DNA of 64,000 nucleotides from UBA2266 sp964406945 (GCA_964406945.1 CAYOTO010000016.1:8603-72602), one strand, 5' to 3'. Shown: positions 17,354 through 26,655, counted from the first letter of the stretch. The notes: a model not told the origin generated them from the letters alone. Translations and numbers: made by a program.

Positions 17354-18400
17354 CTACCGTCGTGTTGGCACAGTTCCTTCTCCATCGTGAACCAGCAGTG
17401 AATCCGTCGGTCCTTGCGGCTGCTTACCGATTTTCGGCGGTACGCCGCGTCTAATGTCCTCGCCATCCCATGCCGTATAAATATTGTCGCCTTCGACCCC
17501 GCAGTCAGCAGTCATCTCGAAACCGACGTGGCAATCGAGGAAAAGGACATTCTGGCCGTCACCTTTGTGAGTGGACGCATTGCCGTATCTGATTTGCTCG
17601 GCTGTTCCGTTGGGATCGAACAGACCGAATCGGGTCTTGTCATTGAATCCGGGTGTTTTCTGCCAGGGATTTCGATCCGCAGCAACCGCCATTCCGGGGC
17701 GTCTGTATGTGCTCAGGGCATATTTGCCGTACGGCATGTGATAAGCAAAGCTGCAATGCTTTGTCGAATCAGGGCCAAAGTCCCACACGTCCTCTTTACG
17801 TATCTTATACTTCCGAGGACGGAATTCTTCAGTCATCTTGTCGGCGGCGCATAAAAAAGACTCGGGCGGAATTTCTGTGTATTTTACGAGCAGGTAGAGA
17901 CTGGCGGAAATGCTCGCCTCTCCGCCGTTGTTGTCCAAATCGAACGCTTCGTCGCGGGTGTCGGCTCGCCAGTGGGGAGTTTTCCCGGTCCAGCGAGACT
18001 GCGGACACGCCGCACGAGGAAATTTGTCATCGTAATCGTTAGCGTAGATCAACATCCCCTTGCCCATTGTGCTAAGATTCGTACCGCAAAGCATCCTGTA
18101 TGAGACCGAACCGCGCATCCTTCTGAGTACACCCACGGCTATCAGTAAGCCTATCGATATTACGCCAAGCGTAATCGCCACAGATGTCATACGTTTTCCG
18201 GTCAAACGTCCGCCGCTCAGATCGATTGAATCACCTGCAATAACGCCGAGAATAATAGCAGGAATCGACGTTATTCCACAGGTAAGCACGCTCAGTATAC
18301 CCAAAACAAACGATGCGACGGCCAACCGACTTATTCGTACCGGCTCTGCGCTGTGGTTTGGGGAAACCGCTTCCTCAGACTTGTCCGAGTCTGTTTCCAT
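17354..18400 (-). CDS. DUF4190-like membrane protein with pseudopilin-type C-terminal domain
   Basis: A 348-residue protein of unknown function. The N-terminal third has two hydrophobic blocks (VASFVLGILSVLTCGITSIP and VISIGLLIAVGVLRRM), the layout of DUF4190 proteins. The remainder resembles the extracytoplasmic part of planctomycete pseudopilin-like proteins: AYHMPYGKYALSTYRRPGMA, then NVLFLDCHVGFE, the equivalent of the H-x9-DG motif with the usual Gly of DGH replaced by Cys. It lacks the FTLIE prepilin cleavage site. The start has AGAGG 6 bases upstream, and only 9 bases separate it from gcvPB, so it is the last gene of the glycine-cleavage operon. No functional link to glycine metabolism is known. 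Confidence 0.75.
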   Translation of the reverse strand: METDSDKSEEAVSPNHSAEPVRISRLAVASFVLGILSVLTCGITSIPAIILGVIAGDSIDLSGGRLTGKRMTSVAITLGVISIGLLIAVGVLRRMRGSVSYRMLCGTNLSTMGKGMLIYANDYDDKFPRAACPQSRWTGKTPHWRADTRDEAFDLDNNGGEASISASLYLLVKYTEIPPESFLCAADKMTEEFRPRKYKIRKEDVWDFGPDSTKHCSFAYHMPYGKYALSTYRRPGMAVAADRNPWQKTPGFNDKTRFGLFDPNGTAEQIRYGNASTHKGDGQNVLFLDCHVGFEMTADCGVEGDNIYTAWDGEDIRRGVPPKIGKQPQGPTDSLLVHDGEGTVPTRR

Positions 18401-18409
18401 ACTTTTCCT

Positions 18410-19858
18410 CTACAGCCTGGCGATGTTGAGTTGGCGGGCGGCTTGTGCTTCGTCAGGGCGTGAGACAGGGGTGGTTCGGGGCGCACCTGTGAGTTTTTCC
18501 GGGTCGCGTTTGGCCAGTTCGGCGATTTCAATCATAGCGTCTATGAACGCATCGAGCGTCTCTTTGCTCTCGGTCTCGGTCGGCTCGATCATCATCGCCT
18601 CTTTGACAATGGTCGGAAAATACACTGTAGGGGGGTGGAATCCCCGGTCGATCAGGGCCTTGGCGATGTCGACCGCACGCACGCCGTTGTCCAGCATCTC
18701 ATCGGTCGGACTCAAGACGCATTCGTGCTTGCAGACTTTGTCATAAGTCACCGTGTAATGATCCGAAAGCCGTTTTCGCACATAGTTCGCATTCAGCACC
18801 GCGTTCTCGGCCACCCTGGCCAGTCCCTCTCTGCCCAGCATGAGGATATACACATACGCCCGAAGCACTATTGCGAAATTGCCGTAAAACGGCGCTACGT
18901 AACCGATAGATTTTTCCCGGTCATACTCGAGGGCGTAAGTTCCGTCAGCCCTTTTGACAACAATCGAAACCGGCAGAAACGGCGCGAGCCGCTCGGCCAC
19001 GCCCACCGGTCCGGCGCCCGGTCCGCCGCCTCCGTGAGGAGTGGCGAAGGTCTTATGCAGATTCACATGTACGATATCGAACCCAAAATCTCCCGGGCGG
19101 GCCTTGCCTACAATCGCGTTCAGATTCGCCCCGTCGTAGTACGCAATCCCGTCGACGCTGTGGATAAGCTCGCATATTTCCTTGATGTGCGGATTGAAAA
19201 GTCCGAGTGTATTCGGACAGGTCAGCATCAGTCCCGCAACTTCGTCGTTGAGCACATCCCTGACCGCATCGACCCCCATCACACCGTTTTCATCGGTCGG
19301 CACGGACACAACCTTATAGCCCGCGATAGCGGCGCTGGCCGGATTGGTGCCGTGCGCACTGTCGGGAATCAACACGGTGGTCTTCTTATTGCCCTTATCC
19401 TGGTGATAGGCCGCCATGATCATCATGCCGGTCAGCTCACCGTGAGAGCCGGCCAGCGGCTGTGTCGTAAACGCGGCCATTCCGGTTATCTCACGCAGCA
19501 GCAGATCGGTCTCGTACAGAACCGCCAGCGCGCCTTGCGTGAGCATGCCGCCCATGCGAAGCTGCGGCATCAGCGGATGAAGATGAGCAAAACCCGGATA
19601 CGACGCAATTCGCTCGGCCACTTTCGGGTTGTACTTCATGGTGCACGAACCGAGCGGGTAGAAGTTCGTATCCACGCCGAAGTTGCGACGCGACAGTTCG
19701 GTAAAATGCCTGACCACGTCCAACTCGCTCAATTCGGGCAGTTCCGCGGGCTTATCCCGCATGAAATCGGCCCTGAGATTTATCGTAGTGGGCACATCGC
19801 TGGGATTGGTCTGTACGCCCCGGCGTCCCGGAACGCTCTTCTCAAAAGCAAGCTTCAT
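18410..19858 (-). CDS. gcvPB: Glycine dehydrogenase (decarboxylating) subunit 2
   Basis: The 482-residue C-terminal half of the P-protein. With GcvPA it decarboxylates glycine and passes the aminomethyl group to lipoyl-GcvH. The pyridoxal-phosphate lysine is Lys269 in VNLHKTFATPHGGGGPG; DGANLNAI and the Gly-rich loop are typical of the family. The length is normal for the split bacterial form. Its ATG overlaps the gcvPA stop by four bases (ATGA), ensuring equal synthesis of the two subunits. The whole operon reads gcvT, gcvH, gcvPA, gcvPB and then the DUF4190-like gene. Cytoplasmic. Confidence 0.97.
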   Translation of the reverse strand: MKLAFEKSVPGRRGVQTNPSDVPTTINLRADFMRDKPAELPELSELDVVRHFTELSRRNFGVDTNFYPLGSCTMKYNPKVAERIASYPGFAHLHPLMPQLRMGGMLTQGALAVLYETDLLLREITGMAAFTTQPLAGSHGELTGMMIMAAYHQDKGNKKTTVLIPDSAHGTNPASAAIAGYKVVSVPTDENGVMGVDAVRDVLNDEVAGLMLTCPNTLGLFNPHIKEICELIHSVDGIAYYDGANLNAIVGKARPGDFGFDIVHVNLHKTFATPHGGGGPGAGPVGVAERLAPFLPVSIVVKRADGTYALEYDREKSIGYVAPFYGNFAIVLRAYVYILMLGREGLARVAENAVLNANYVRKRLSDHYTVTYDKVCKHECVLSPTDEMLDNGVRAVDIAKALIDRGFHPPTVYFPTIVKEAMMIEPTETESKETLDAFIDAMIEIAELAKRDPEKLTGAPRTTPVSRPDEAQAARQLNIARL

Positions 19859-21186
19859 AATACGCTCTCCAGTGCCTCGGCCAGCATGCCGATTTGCTGC
19901 TTGGTTCTCTTCTCGGTAACGCAGATCAGCATCGACTTCTCGGTTCCTTCGTAATATCTGCTCAGCGGAAAGCCCGCGGCATAGCCTTTCTCGATAAGCC
20001 TGGCCACGACGTCGGCCGCCTCACACGGCAAGTCCAGCACGAATTCATTGAAGAACCACTTGGCCCTGAAATGCGGCTCGACGCCCGGGATGGAAGTCAG
20101 ACGATGGTATGCATAACTGGCTTTATCCGCGCACAACTGGGCCGTCTCGCGCAGTCCTTCCTTGCCCAGCAAAGAAAGATAAGCAAGCGCCGTCAGAGCA
20201 CAAAGCGCCTCGTTCGAGCAGATATTGCTGGTTGCTTTGGCCCGTCGGATATGCTGTTCGCGGGCCTGGAGGGTCAGCACGAAAGCCCTGCGGCCCTCCC
20301 GATCGACCGTCTCGCCGGCGATTCGCCCGGGCATTTTTCGTACGTATTTGGCCCTGGAAGCCATGAATCCCAGATAAGGCCCGCCGAAAGACATGGGCAT
20401 GCCCAGACTCTGGCCCTCGCCAGTGACAATATCGACTCCCATCGATCCGGGCGTTTTGAGTATCCCCAGTGATACCGGATAGCACGAGGCAACCAGCAGG
20501 GCGCCTTTTGCGTGTGCGGCCTCGGCCAGATCCGTGAAATCGTCAATACAACCGAAGAAATTCGGATTCTGAACGATCACTGCCGCCGTCTCGTCGTCAA
20601 TCTGAGCGAGAATTTCACGTCTGTTGGCCAGCCCGTTCTCACAGTGCGTCTGTTCCAGGTCTATCTTGAGGTTACGCGTGTACGAATGAATCATCACCCT
20701 GTAGATCGGATTGACGCTGTCATCGATGATGATCTTGTTCCTGCGTGTAATCCGCAGCGCCATCATCATCGCTTCGTAAAGCGCTGTGCCGCCGTCGTAA
20801 AGCGAAGCGTTGGACACTTCCATGTCCGTCAGCCTGCAGATGGCAGACTGATACTCGTAGATCGCCTGCAGGGTTCCCTGTGACAACTCGGGCTGGTAGG
20901 GCGTGTAAGCGGTATAGAACTCGCTGCGGCTGATAAGCGAATAAACCGCCGCCGGTATGAAATGATCGTAAAACCCTCCGCCCAGAAAGCACGTCAGGTC
21001 GATATGATTTTTGCCGGCCAGGTCCGCGAGCTTGTTGCGAACCTCCATTTCGCTCATCCCGCCGGGTACATTCAGCGAATCGGCCTTAAGCTCGGCCGGT
21101 ATATCCCCGAACAGGTCCTCCATGGTGAGCCCGATTTCGGCCAGCATCTGCTCCTGTTGCTCGGGCGTGTTCGATATAAATGGCAT
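19855..21186 (-). CDS. gcvPA: Glycine dehydrogenase (decarboxylating) subunit 1
   Basis: The 443-residue N-terminal half of the split P-protein, beginning with MPFISNTPEQQEQML, a common opening of this subunit. Family blocks include FLGGGFYDHFIPAAV, AYTPYQPELSQGTLQAI and GEGQSLGMPMSFGGPYLG. This subunit shares the fold of the PLP-binding half and completes the active site of GcvPB, but it lacks the catalytic lysine. It lies 16 bases downstream of gcvH and overlaps gcvPB by four bases. Cytoplasmic. Confidence 0.97.
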   Translation of the reverse strand: MPFISNTPEQQEQMLAEIGLTMEDLFGDIPAELKADSLNVPGGMSEMEVRNKLADLAGKNHIDLTCFLGGGFYDHFIPAAVYSLISRSEFYTAYTPYQPELSQGTLQAIYEYQSAICRLTDMEVSNASLYDGGTALYEAMMMALRITRRNKIIIDDSVNPIYRVMIHSYTRNLKIDLEQTHCENGLANRREILAQIDDETAAVIVQNPNFFGCIDDFTDLAEAAHAKGALLVASCYPVSLGILKTPGSMGVDIVTGEGQSLGMPMSFGGPYLGFMASRAKYVRKMPGRIAGETVDREGRRAFVLTLQAREQHIRRAKATSNICSNEALCALTALAYLSLLGKEGLRETAQLCADKASYAYHRLTSIPGVEPHFRAKWFFNEFVLDLPCEAADVVARLIEKGYAAGFPLSRYYEGTEKSMLICVTEKRTKQQIGMLAEALESVL

Positions 21187-21202
21187 CGGTTCTCCGGGAG
21201 TC

Positions 21203-21583
21203 TTAAAGTTCCTTCAGGTAAGCCTCATACGCCGCCGCGTCCATTAACTTGTCTTTCGCCACATCACCCGCCACCGTCAGTTTACACAGCCAGCCGCCCT
21301 TGTAACACTGTTCGTTAATCAATTCGGGAGAAGATTCCAGTTCATTGTTGATTTCGGAAACCGTGCCTGCGACCGGACAGTAGATTTCACTGGCAGCTTT
21401 AGTGCTCTCGACCACGGCTATCTCGTCGTGGAACTTGAACTGCTTGCCCGTTTCCGGAAGCTCCACGAATGTCACTTCGCCCAGCATTTCCTGGGCGTAG
21501 TCGGTTATACCGACTGTGACGGTGCTGCCTTCGACTCTGGCCCACTCGTGATCCTTTGTGTACAATAATCCTTCTTCGACCAT
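21203..21583 (-). CDS. gcvH: Glycine cleavage system H protein
   Basis: A 126-residue carrier protein of normal length. The lipoylated lysine is Lys62 in the conserved context VVESTKAASEIYCPVAG. GITDYAQEMLGEVTFVELPE is the family signature. It shuttles the aminomethyl group from the P-protein to the T-protein. It sits 12 bases after gcvT and 16 before gcvPA. Lipoate would have to come from genes outside this window, as no lipA, lipB or lplA is seen here. Confidence 0.97.
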   Translation of the reverse strand: MVEEGLLYTKDHEWARVEGSTVTVGITDYAQEMLGEVTFVELPETGKQFKFHDEIAVVESTKAASEIYCPVAGTVSEINNELESSPELINEQCYKGGWLCKLTVAGDVAKDKLMDAAAYEAYLKEL

Positions 21584-21595
21584 GACATGCTCCCA

Positions 21596-22885
21596 CTAGA
21601 ACTTGGCGAAGCGGCTCACAACGTTTCCTATCACGTCGGCCTGCAACTGTTCGCCTTTTTCAACCTGTCTTTTCTTTCCTTTGCTCACCTGGCTGCGGCT
21701 TCTCGCAAGATAGTATACACCCACCGCCCCTCCCTCGTTCAGGCTGTCCTTCTCGACATACCCCAGCGCATACTGTTTTTGCCCGGTGTGTGCGGCGCTG
21801 AGCACCCAGCCCAGGCAATCTCCCGCTGCGCTTAGAACGGCGTCCTTGGGCCTTACCGGCCGTACTCCCTTATCACCCGGAAGCTCCATGCGAATGACCG
21901 TCATGTCGTAGGTCTGGGCCCGCTGCTTCATGGGCTCCTTTCCGACGAAGAAGTCCTTTTCCAGTTTCACGGCCCAGCCGTAGCCGGCTTCGAAAGGCGA
22001 AACATCGAATTCACCGTTCAGTTCGTGCCCGTACAGCGGAAAACCCGCCTCGATGCGAAGGCTGTCTCTGGCTCCGAGGCCGCAGGGCGCCAGCCCGGCC
22101 GCGATGCCGTCGATAAGCATGGTGCGCCAGAACTCGACCGCCCGGTCAGGATGAACGAACACTTCGAAGCCTACTTTTGACCCCGTATAACCGGTGCGTG
22201 CGATTATGCAGTCGATGTCGCGGATTTTGCTTTCGAAGAATGCGAAAGGCTTCAGGTCGGATAACCGTTTAACCAGCTCGGCATCCTTCGAAACGGCCTC
22301 AAAAACCTTGATGGTTTTCGGCCCCTGAACCGCTATGTTCACACGACAGTCGCCAGAGCCTTCCGTGGCCCGCATGTCGCGGACGATGGGCTTGTATTCC
22401 AGTTTGCGGTCCGGGTCATTTATATCGACGACCGTCTTGTCCTTGGTCAGGGCCTCGAAATAGGCCTTCAGCTTCGTTTCATTCGCGGCGTTGGCCACCG
22501 TCATGAAGCAGTCCTCACGCCTGCGATATATAATCACATCGTCGAGAATGTTTCCTGCGGCATCCAGCAAAAAACCGTATTGAGCCTTGCCTGTGGCTAC
22601 TTTTGTTACGTCGTTGGTGGTCAGCAGATTCAGGGCCTCTTCTATGTGCCGACCCGAAAGTTCGAGAACCCCCATGTGCGTGCAGTCGAACATGCCCGCG
22701 GATTCGCGCACGGCCCTGTGTTCGGCGCTTATAGAGGAATACCACAGGGGCATCGAATACCCCGCAAACGGCGCCATGTGAGCCTTGTCCGTGAGTTTCA
22801 TGTGTTCATTGTACAGAACACTGCCTGCAGGGTATCTCTGGACCGCTTCGAATACGAATTCACCGGGTGATCTGGATTTTTCCAA
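21596..22885 (-). CDS. gcvT: Glycine cleavage system aminomethyltransferase (T protein)
   Basis: A 429-residue aminomethyltransferase that moves the methylene group from GcvH to tetrahydrofolate. Recognisable blocks are the opening HMAPFAGYSMPLWY, DCTHMGVLELSG, and ARTGYTGSKVGFEVFV before the folate region GLGARDSLRIEAGFPLYGHE. It is about 60 residues longer than most bacterial GcvT (around 365). The extra length comes from a leader of some 25 residues and a lysine/arginine-rich insertion near the C-terminus (SRSQVSKGKKRQVEKG). The start is TTG, supported by a perfect AAGGAGG seven bases upstream; no ATG gives the complete N-terminus. First gene of the gcv operon. Confidence 0.95.
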   Translation of the reverse strand: MEKSRSPGEFVFEAVQRYPAGSVLYNEHMKLTDKAHMAPFAGYSMPLWYSSISAEHRAVRESAGMFDCTHMGVLELSGRHIEEALNLLTTNDVTKVATGKAQYGFLLDAAGNILDDVIIYRRREDCFMTVANAANETKLKAYFEALTKDKTVVDINDPDRKLEYKPIVRDMRATEGSGDCRVNIAVQGPKTIKVFEAVSKDAELVKRLSDLKPFAFFESKIRDIDCIIARTGYTGSKVGFEVFVHPDRAVEFWRTMLIDGIAAGLAPCGLGARDSLRIEAGFPLYGHELNGEFDVSPFEAGYGWAVKLEKDFFVGKEPMKQRAQTYDMTVIRMELPGDKGVRPVRPKDAVLSAAGDCLGWVLSAAHTGQKQYALGYVEKDSLNEGGAVGVYYLARSRSQVSKGKKRQVEKGEQLQADVIGNVVSRFAKF

Positions 22886-22892
22886 TTCACTG

Positions 22893-22899
22893 CCTCCTT
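22893..22899 (-). promoter_or_regulatory. gcvT: Ribosome-binding site that fixes the gcvT TTG start
   Basis: AAGGAGG on the - strand, seven bases before the TTG at 22885. It is a full anti-Shine-Dalgarno match and explains why an uncommon TTG codon can serve as start of an operon's first gene. Confidence 0.75.
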
Positions 22900-23057
22900 G
22901 ATCGAATCATTGGAAACCATTAACCTTAAGCAATATTACGCCACAGTCAAGCCGGTTTTTCACGCAATCGGCTGAAATCGTCGCGGTTTTCCTTATTAGT
23001 CGCTTCGACCACCCGACTGTCGGATTTTCCCGGCTGTCGAATACAGCATATCCTGAC

Positions 23058-23092
23058 TGACGGTGGCAAAACCGTTGACGGTCATATATAAT
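23058..23092 (+). promoter_or_regulatory. Repeat-flanked -10 element upstream of the BNR gene
   Basis: TATAAT lies at 23087-23092, 51 bases before the ATG at 23144, but no good -35 is present at the right distance. Just upstream, TGACGGT occurs twice (23058-23064 and 23076-23082), 18 bases apart. ACCGT at 23071-23075 pairs with both copies as an inverted repeat. The arrangement suggests an activator or repressor site, since a promoter with only a -10 usually needs help. No regulator is identified. Confidence 0.4.
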
Positions 23093-23143
23093 CGCGACCG
23101 CTAAGTTTCCGTCCGCAGACTATTCGCACTGAAAGGCAATATC

Positions 23144-24487
23144 ATGAGTTTCGGCAATAAATCACTTCGAATTAGTATGATTTTCTCGGCGGCATTGTCC
23201 GTATTCGTCTGCGGCAAATGCCGCGCCCAAGACGATACGCTGTTCACGCTGTCCGATTCTGGATGCGGCAGGGCGACCGCGTATTCCGAATTCAACAAAA
23301 TTGTCAGCGTTGGTGATAAAACCCATGTGAGCTGGCTCGATTCTCACGATGGCGAGTTCCGGGTCAAAATCAGAACTTTGGACCGCGATACGGGCAAGTG
23401 GTCGCCGACATATACGGTTGGCCAGGCCTACGATAACCACGGAGGCCCGTCGCTTACCGCCGACAGCCGGGGTTATTTACACATCGTGTATTATCCTCAC
23501 CACCATCCGTTCCGATACCGCCGATCCGTACGACCGAACGATGCGTCCGAGTGGTCGAAAGTGCAGCAGTTCGGCCGAAAATGCACCTACTCCTCGCTCG
23601 TCTGCATGCCAGACGACACACTTCTGCTGGCGTGCCGTGAAAGTTCCGGCGGTCGCTGGCTGCTGAACCTCTACACAAAGAAACCGACCGAACCCTGGTC
23701 CGAACCGCGAACGCTACTCCACGGACAGGCCCCAAAAGGCTATACTCGCTGGCAGGCGGCCCTTGTGCCGGACAGGAGCGGTTCGACAATCCACATGAGT
23801 TTCATGCTGTACGAACAGACGCTGAAAAAAGTCGGCTATGCGGTTGGCTATCTCAGATCCCAAGACTGTGGCCGGTCGTGGCTGCGCTCAAACAACGATC
23901 CCGTAAAACTGCCCGCGGTCCCGGCAACCATAGAGATAGTCGCCGGTACCCCCGCTCCGAAAGAGGCCAACTACAGGCCGGGCAATGTTGCGATTGGCCC
24001 TGACGGCCTGCCCTGGATAATCTATTCACGTCTGGATTCCCAGCCCTACGGCGCGTTTATCGCCTGTTCCACCGACAGCGGCTGGAAGAAGATATCGCTG
24101 CTGAATGCAATTCGCGACAAGTGGCCCGGCAGGGCGGTCAAGACTCCGGGCAGCATAGCCTTCGACCGTAGCGGCACAATGTACTTAGCCGTAACCACCG
24201 TGGACGCCTCGATAAGCGCCGAAGACGCAATGTGGGGCCACCCGTCCGCCGAAGTCGCCCTGTTGGTTTCCAAAGACCGGGGCCGGACCTTCAGCGTCTA
24301 TCAGGTTTCCAAACCTGACGCAAACGTGCCCAACTGGCTGCCCAATCTTGAGCGACCTGCCCGCCCTGAACCCATAGGCGTACCTTCGTTGATATACACT
24401 CACGGCCACAGAGGCGAAAACAACAGACAGATAATGAGCAACGACGCTGTATTCTGCAACGTAGCCGATTTGATTGAAACAGACTGA
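23144..24487 (+). CDS. Secreted BNR-repeat (sialidase-fold) protein
   Basis: A 447-residue protein with a signal peptide (ISMIFSAALSVFVCGKCRAQ) and a propeller of the BNR-4/sialidase-like type: Asp-box-like pieces such as SQDCGRSWLR and SKDRGRTFSVY, plus HGGPSLTADSRGYLHIVYYPHHHPF and GPDGLPWIIYSRLDSQ near the predicted active face. Relatives are often polysaccharide lyases or hydrolases in marine bacteria and planctomycetes, but I cannot name catalytic residues or a substrate. It stands alone, with repeats around its promoter, and a strong promoter for pepF follows. Export suggests degradation of an external glycan or glycoconjugate. Confidence 0.8.
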   Translation: MSFGNKSLRISMIFSAALSVFVCGKCRAQDDTLFTLSDSGCGRATAYSEFNKIVSVGDKTHVSWLDSHDGEFRVKIRTLDRDTGKWSPTYTVGQAYDNHGGPSLTADSRGYLHIVYYPHHHPFRYRRSVRPNDASEWSKVQQFGRKCTYSSLVCMPDDTLLLACRESSGGRWLLNLYTKKPTEPWSEPRTLLHGQAPKGYTRWQAALVPDRSGSTIHMSFMLYEQTLKKVGYAVGYLRSQDCGRSWLRSNNDPVKLPAVPATIEIVAGTPAPKEANYRPGNVAIGPDGLPWIIYSRLDSQPYGAFIACSTDSGWKKISLLNAIRDKWPGRAVKTPGSIAFDRSGTMYLAVTTVDASISAEDAMWGHPSAEVALLVSKDRGRTFSVYQVSKPDANVPNWLPNLERPARPEPIGVPSLIYTHGHRGENNRQIMSNDAVFCNVADLIETD

Positions 24488-24646
24488 GCGCCACGCGCAA
24501 CCTCCTTAGATCGGCAATAAACCCAATACGTTTGGCCTGCGAGAGGTTTCCGGCCTTGCACGCGAACAAACGGCGGCAGGGCGGACTATCACACAGGACG
24601 AATCGCCGGCACGATTGTCGGCAAATTCCCGCTTTAACTGTTGTAA

Positions 24647-24675
24647 TTGACAATATGTGACGACCCGTCTACAAT
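24647..24675 (+). promoter_or_regulatory. pepF: Near-consensus sigma-70 promoter of pepF
   Basis: TTGACA at 24647-24652, then 17 bases, then TACAAT at 24670-24675. The -35 is perfect and the -10 matches five of six bases. It lies about 75 bases upstream of the pepF ATG, which carries its own AAGGAG. Strong constitutive expression is expected. Confidence 0.75.
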
Positions 24676-24749
24676 GCAAGCCCAAAAGGCCGTTGACAGC
24701 GTCCCACAGTTCTTTTTTTGCTGCGGACGTATGAAATAAAGGAGTAGTT

Positions 24750-26633
24750 ATGAGAAGGATACTGACTGCCATGATCTTACCGATAGCAATTTCGGCATTT
24801 TCCCAGGAACAGGCCGCTGCCATGCAAAAAGAAAGGTCCGAGATAGAACCAAGGTACAAATGGGACCTGACCGACCTGTACAAGTCCGACGAAGCCTGGA
24901 AAGAAGAGAAAGATCAACTCGTCGCCAGGTTTGACGAAGTACTCGAATTCAAGGGCAAACTCGACGACTCGCCGGATCAACTGCACGCCTGCCTGAAGTT
25001 CAACAGCAATGTTTCGAGAGAATTCGGCAGACTCTTCAGTTACGCGATGATGAAGTCCGACGAGAACACCCGTAACTCCACATACATGGCGATGAAGCAG
25101 CAGATGCAGCAGCATGCCACCGACTACAGCGCTATGGCTTCGTACATCGAGCCGGAGATTGCCGCGATGAGTGGCGAGAAGATTGACAGATTTATCGCCG
25201 CCGAACCCGGTCTCAAAGACTATAAGATGTATCTGCACGATCTTCTGCGAAAGAAAGACCACAAACTCTCCGAAGCCGAAGAGAAGTTGATGGCCCAGAC
25301 CGGCCTGATGGCCCCGGCGGCTTCTTCCATTTACTTCGTCTTCAGCAATGCGGAAATGCCTTTTCCCGAGATCGAACTCAGCGACGGAACCGAGGCAACA
25401 CTGAACCAGGCCGGCTACTCCAAATACCGGGCCGTGCCGAATCGCGACGATCGCGAGGCGGTTTTCAAAGCCTTCTGGGAGACCTTCGCAGAGTTCAAGC
25501 AGACCTTCGGCGCTCAGCTTTACGCTAATCTGAAGAAAGACGTATTCTACGCCAGGGCGCGAAAGTATGATTCGTGTCTGGCCCACTCGCTTGACGATTT
25601 CAATATCCCCACTGAGGTCTACCACAACCTTATCAAGAACGTCAACAAGCATCTGGACACGTTTCATCGCTACCTGAAACTGAAAAAGCGCATGCTCGGC
25701 GTGGACACTCTGAAGTACTCCGATATTTATGCACCGGTGGTTAAAGGCGTTGATCTCGAGTACACCTATGAAGAAGGCCGGAACCTCGTGCTCGATGCTG
25801 TTAAGCCGCTTGGAGAAGACTACTACAAGACGATCAAGAAATCCTTCGACGACAGATGGATCGACGTCTATCCCACGCCCGGCAAACGCATGGGAGCGTA
25901 CTCCAACGGATCGGCCTACGACGTCCATCCGTATATGCTGCTCAACTACAATGACCGCTACGACGACGTGAGCACCCTCGCTCACGAGCTGGGCCATGCG
26001 ATGCACAGTTATTACTCCAATCTCGCGCAGCCGTACCCGACCGCCGACTACTCGACCTTTGTCGCCGAAGTGGCTTCCACTTTCAACGAGGCGCTGCTGA
26101 TCGACAAGGTTCTCGATGAGGTCTCAGACGATGATGTGCGTTTGTCCCTGCTGATGAACTATCTCGACGGGATAAAAGGCACTGTCTTTCGCCAGACGCA
26201 GTTTGCGGAATTCGAGTTGAAGGTTCATGAAATGGCCGAGGCGGGCGAGCCTCTCACCGGCGATACCTTTACGCAAGTCTACGGCGATATTCTCAAAAAG
26301 TACTATGGCCACGATGACCGCGTCTGCAACATAGAGGACCTGTACACCGTCGAATGGGCGTATATTCCCCACTTCTATTACAATTTCTACGTATATCAGT
26401 ACTCGACTTCGTTCACGGCATCTACGGCTCTGGCCCACAAAGTGCTCGAAGAACAGCCCGGCGCCGTCGACCGCTATATCGAATTTCTGTCCTCCGGCAG
26501 CAGCGATTACCCCATAGAACTGCTGAAAAAAGCCGGCGTGGATATGACCACGGACGAACCGTTCGAGAGAACGATGGCGGTCATGAACCAGACCATGGAC
26601 GAGATCGAGGCGATTCTGGCCAAAAGGAAGTGA
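24750..26633 (+). CDS. pepF: Oligoendopeptidase F (M3 family)
   Basis: A 627-residue zinc peptidase of family M3B. The zinc site is HELGHAMHSYY: His412 and His416 bind zinc, Glu413 is the catalytic base, and the third ligand is a Glu about 25 residues later in FVAEVASTFNEALL. The N-terminal helical domain and the M3 C-terminal core are complete. Unlike most cytoplasmic PepF, the protein opens with a hydrophobic leader (ILTAMILPIAISAFSQEQAAA), so it may be exported; the hydrophobic core is short, so this is uncertain. PepF cleaves oligopeptides of 6-18 residues. The gene has its own strong promoter and a hairpin terminator after it. Confidence 0.93.
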   Translation: MRRILTAMILPIAISAFSQEQAAAMQKERSEIEPRYKWDLTDLYKSDEAWKEEKDQLVARFDEVLEFKGKLDDSPDQLHACLKFNSNVSREFGRLFSYAMMKSDENTRNSTYMAMKQQMQQHATDYSAMASYIEPEIAAMSGEKIDRFIAAEPGLKDYKMYLHDLLRKKDHKLSEAEEKLMAQTGLMAPAASSIYFVFSNAEMPFPEIELSDGTEATLNQAGYSKYRAVPNRDDREAVFKAFWETFAEFKQTFGAQLYANLKKDVFYARARKYDSCLAHSLDDFNIPTEVYHNLIKNVNKHLDTFHRYLKLKKRMLGVDTLKYSDIYAPVVKGVDLEYTYEEGRNLVLDAVKPLGEDYYKTIKKSFDDRWIDVYPTPGKRMGAYSNGSAYDVHPYMLLNYNDRYDDVSTLAHELGHAMHSYYSNLAQPYPTADYSTFVAEVASTFNEALLIDKVLDEVSDDDVRLSLLMNYLDGIKGTVFRQTQFAEFELKVHEMAEAGEPLTGDTFTQVYGDILKKYYGHDDRVCNIEDLYTVEWAYIPHFYYNFYVYQYSTSFTASTALAHKVLEEQPGAVDRYIEFLSSGSSDYPIELLKKAGVDMTTDEPFERTMAVMNQTMDEIEAILAKRK

Positions 26634-26655
26634 TTTGCAGCCATAATCAGGACTC

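Noticed and set aside
22886..23143. Glycine riboswitch before gcvT
   Set aside because: A glycine riboswitch would be expected here. I could not find its tandem aptamer consensus on the - strand in this 258-base region; only TTGACT at 22945-22950, a possible -35, and the ribosome-binding site are seen.
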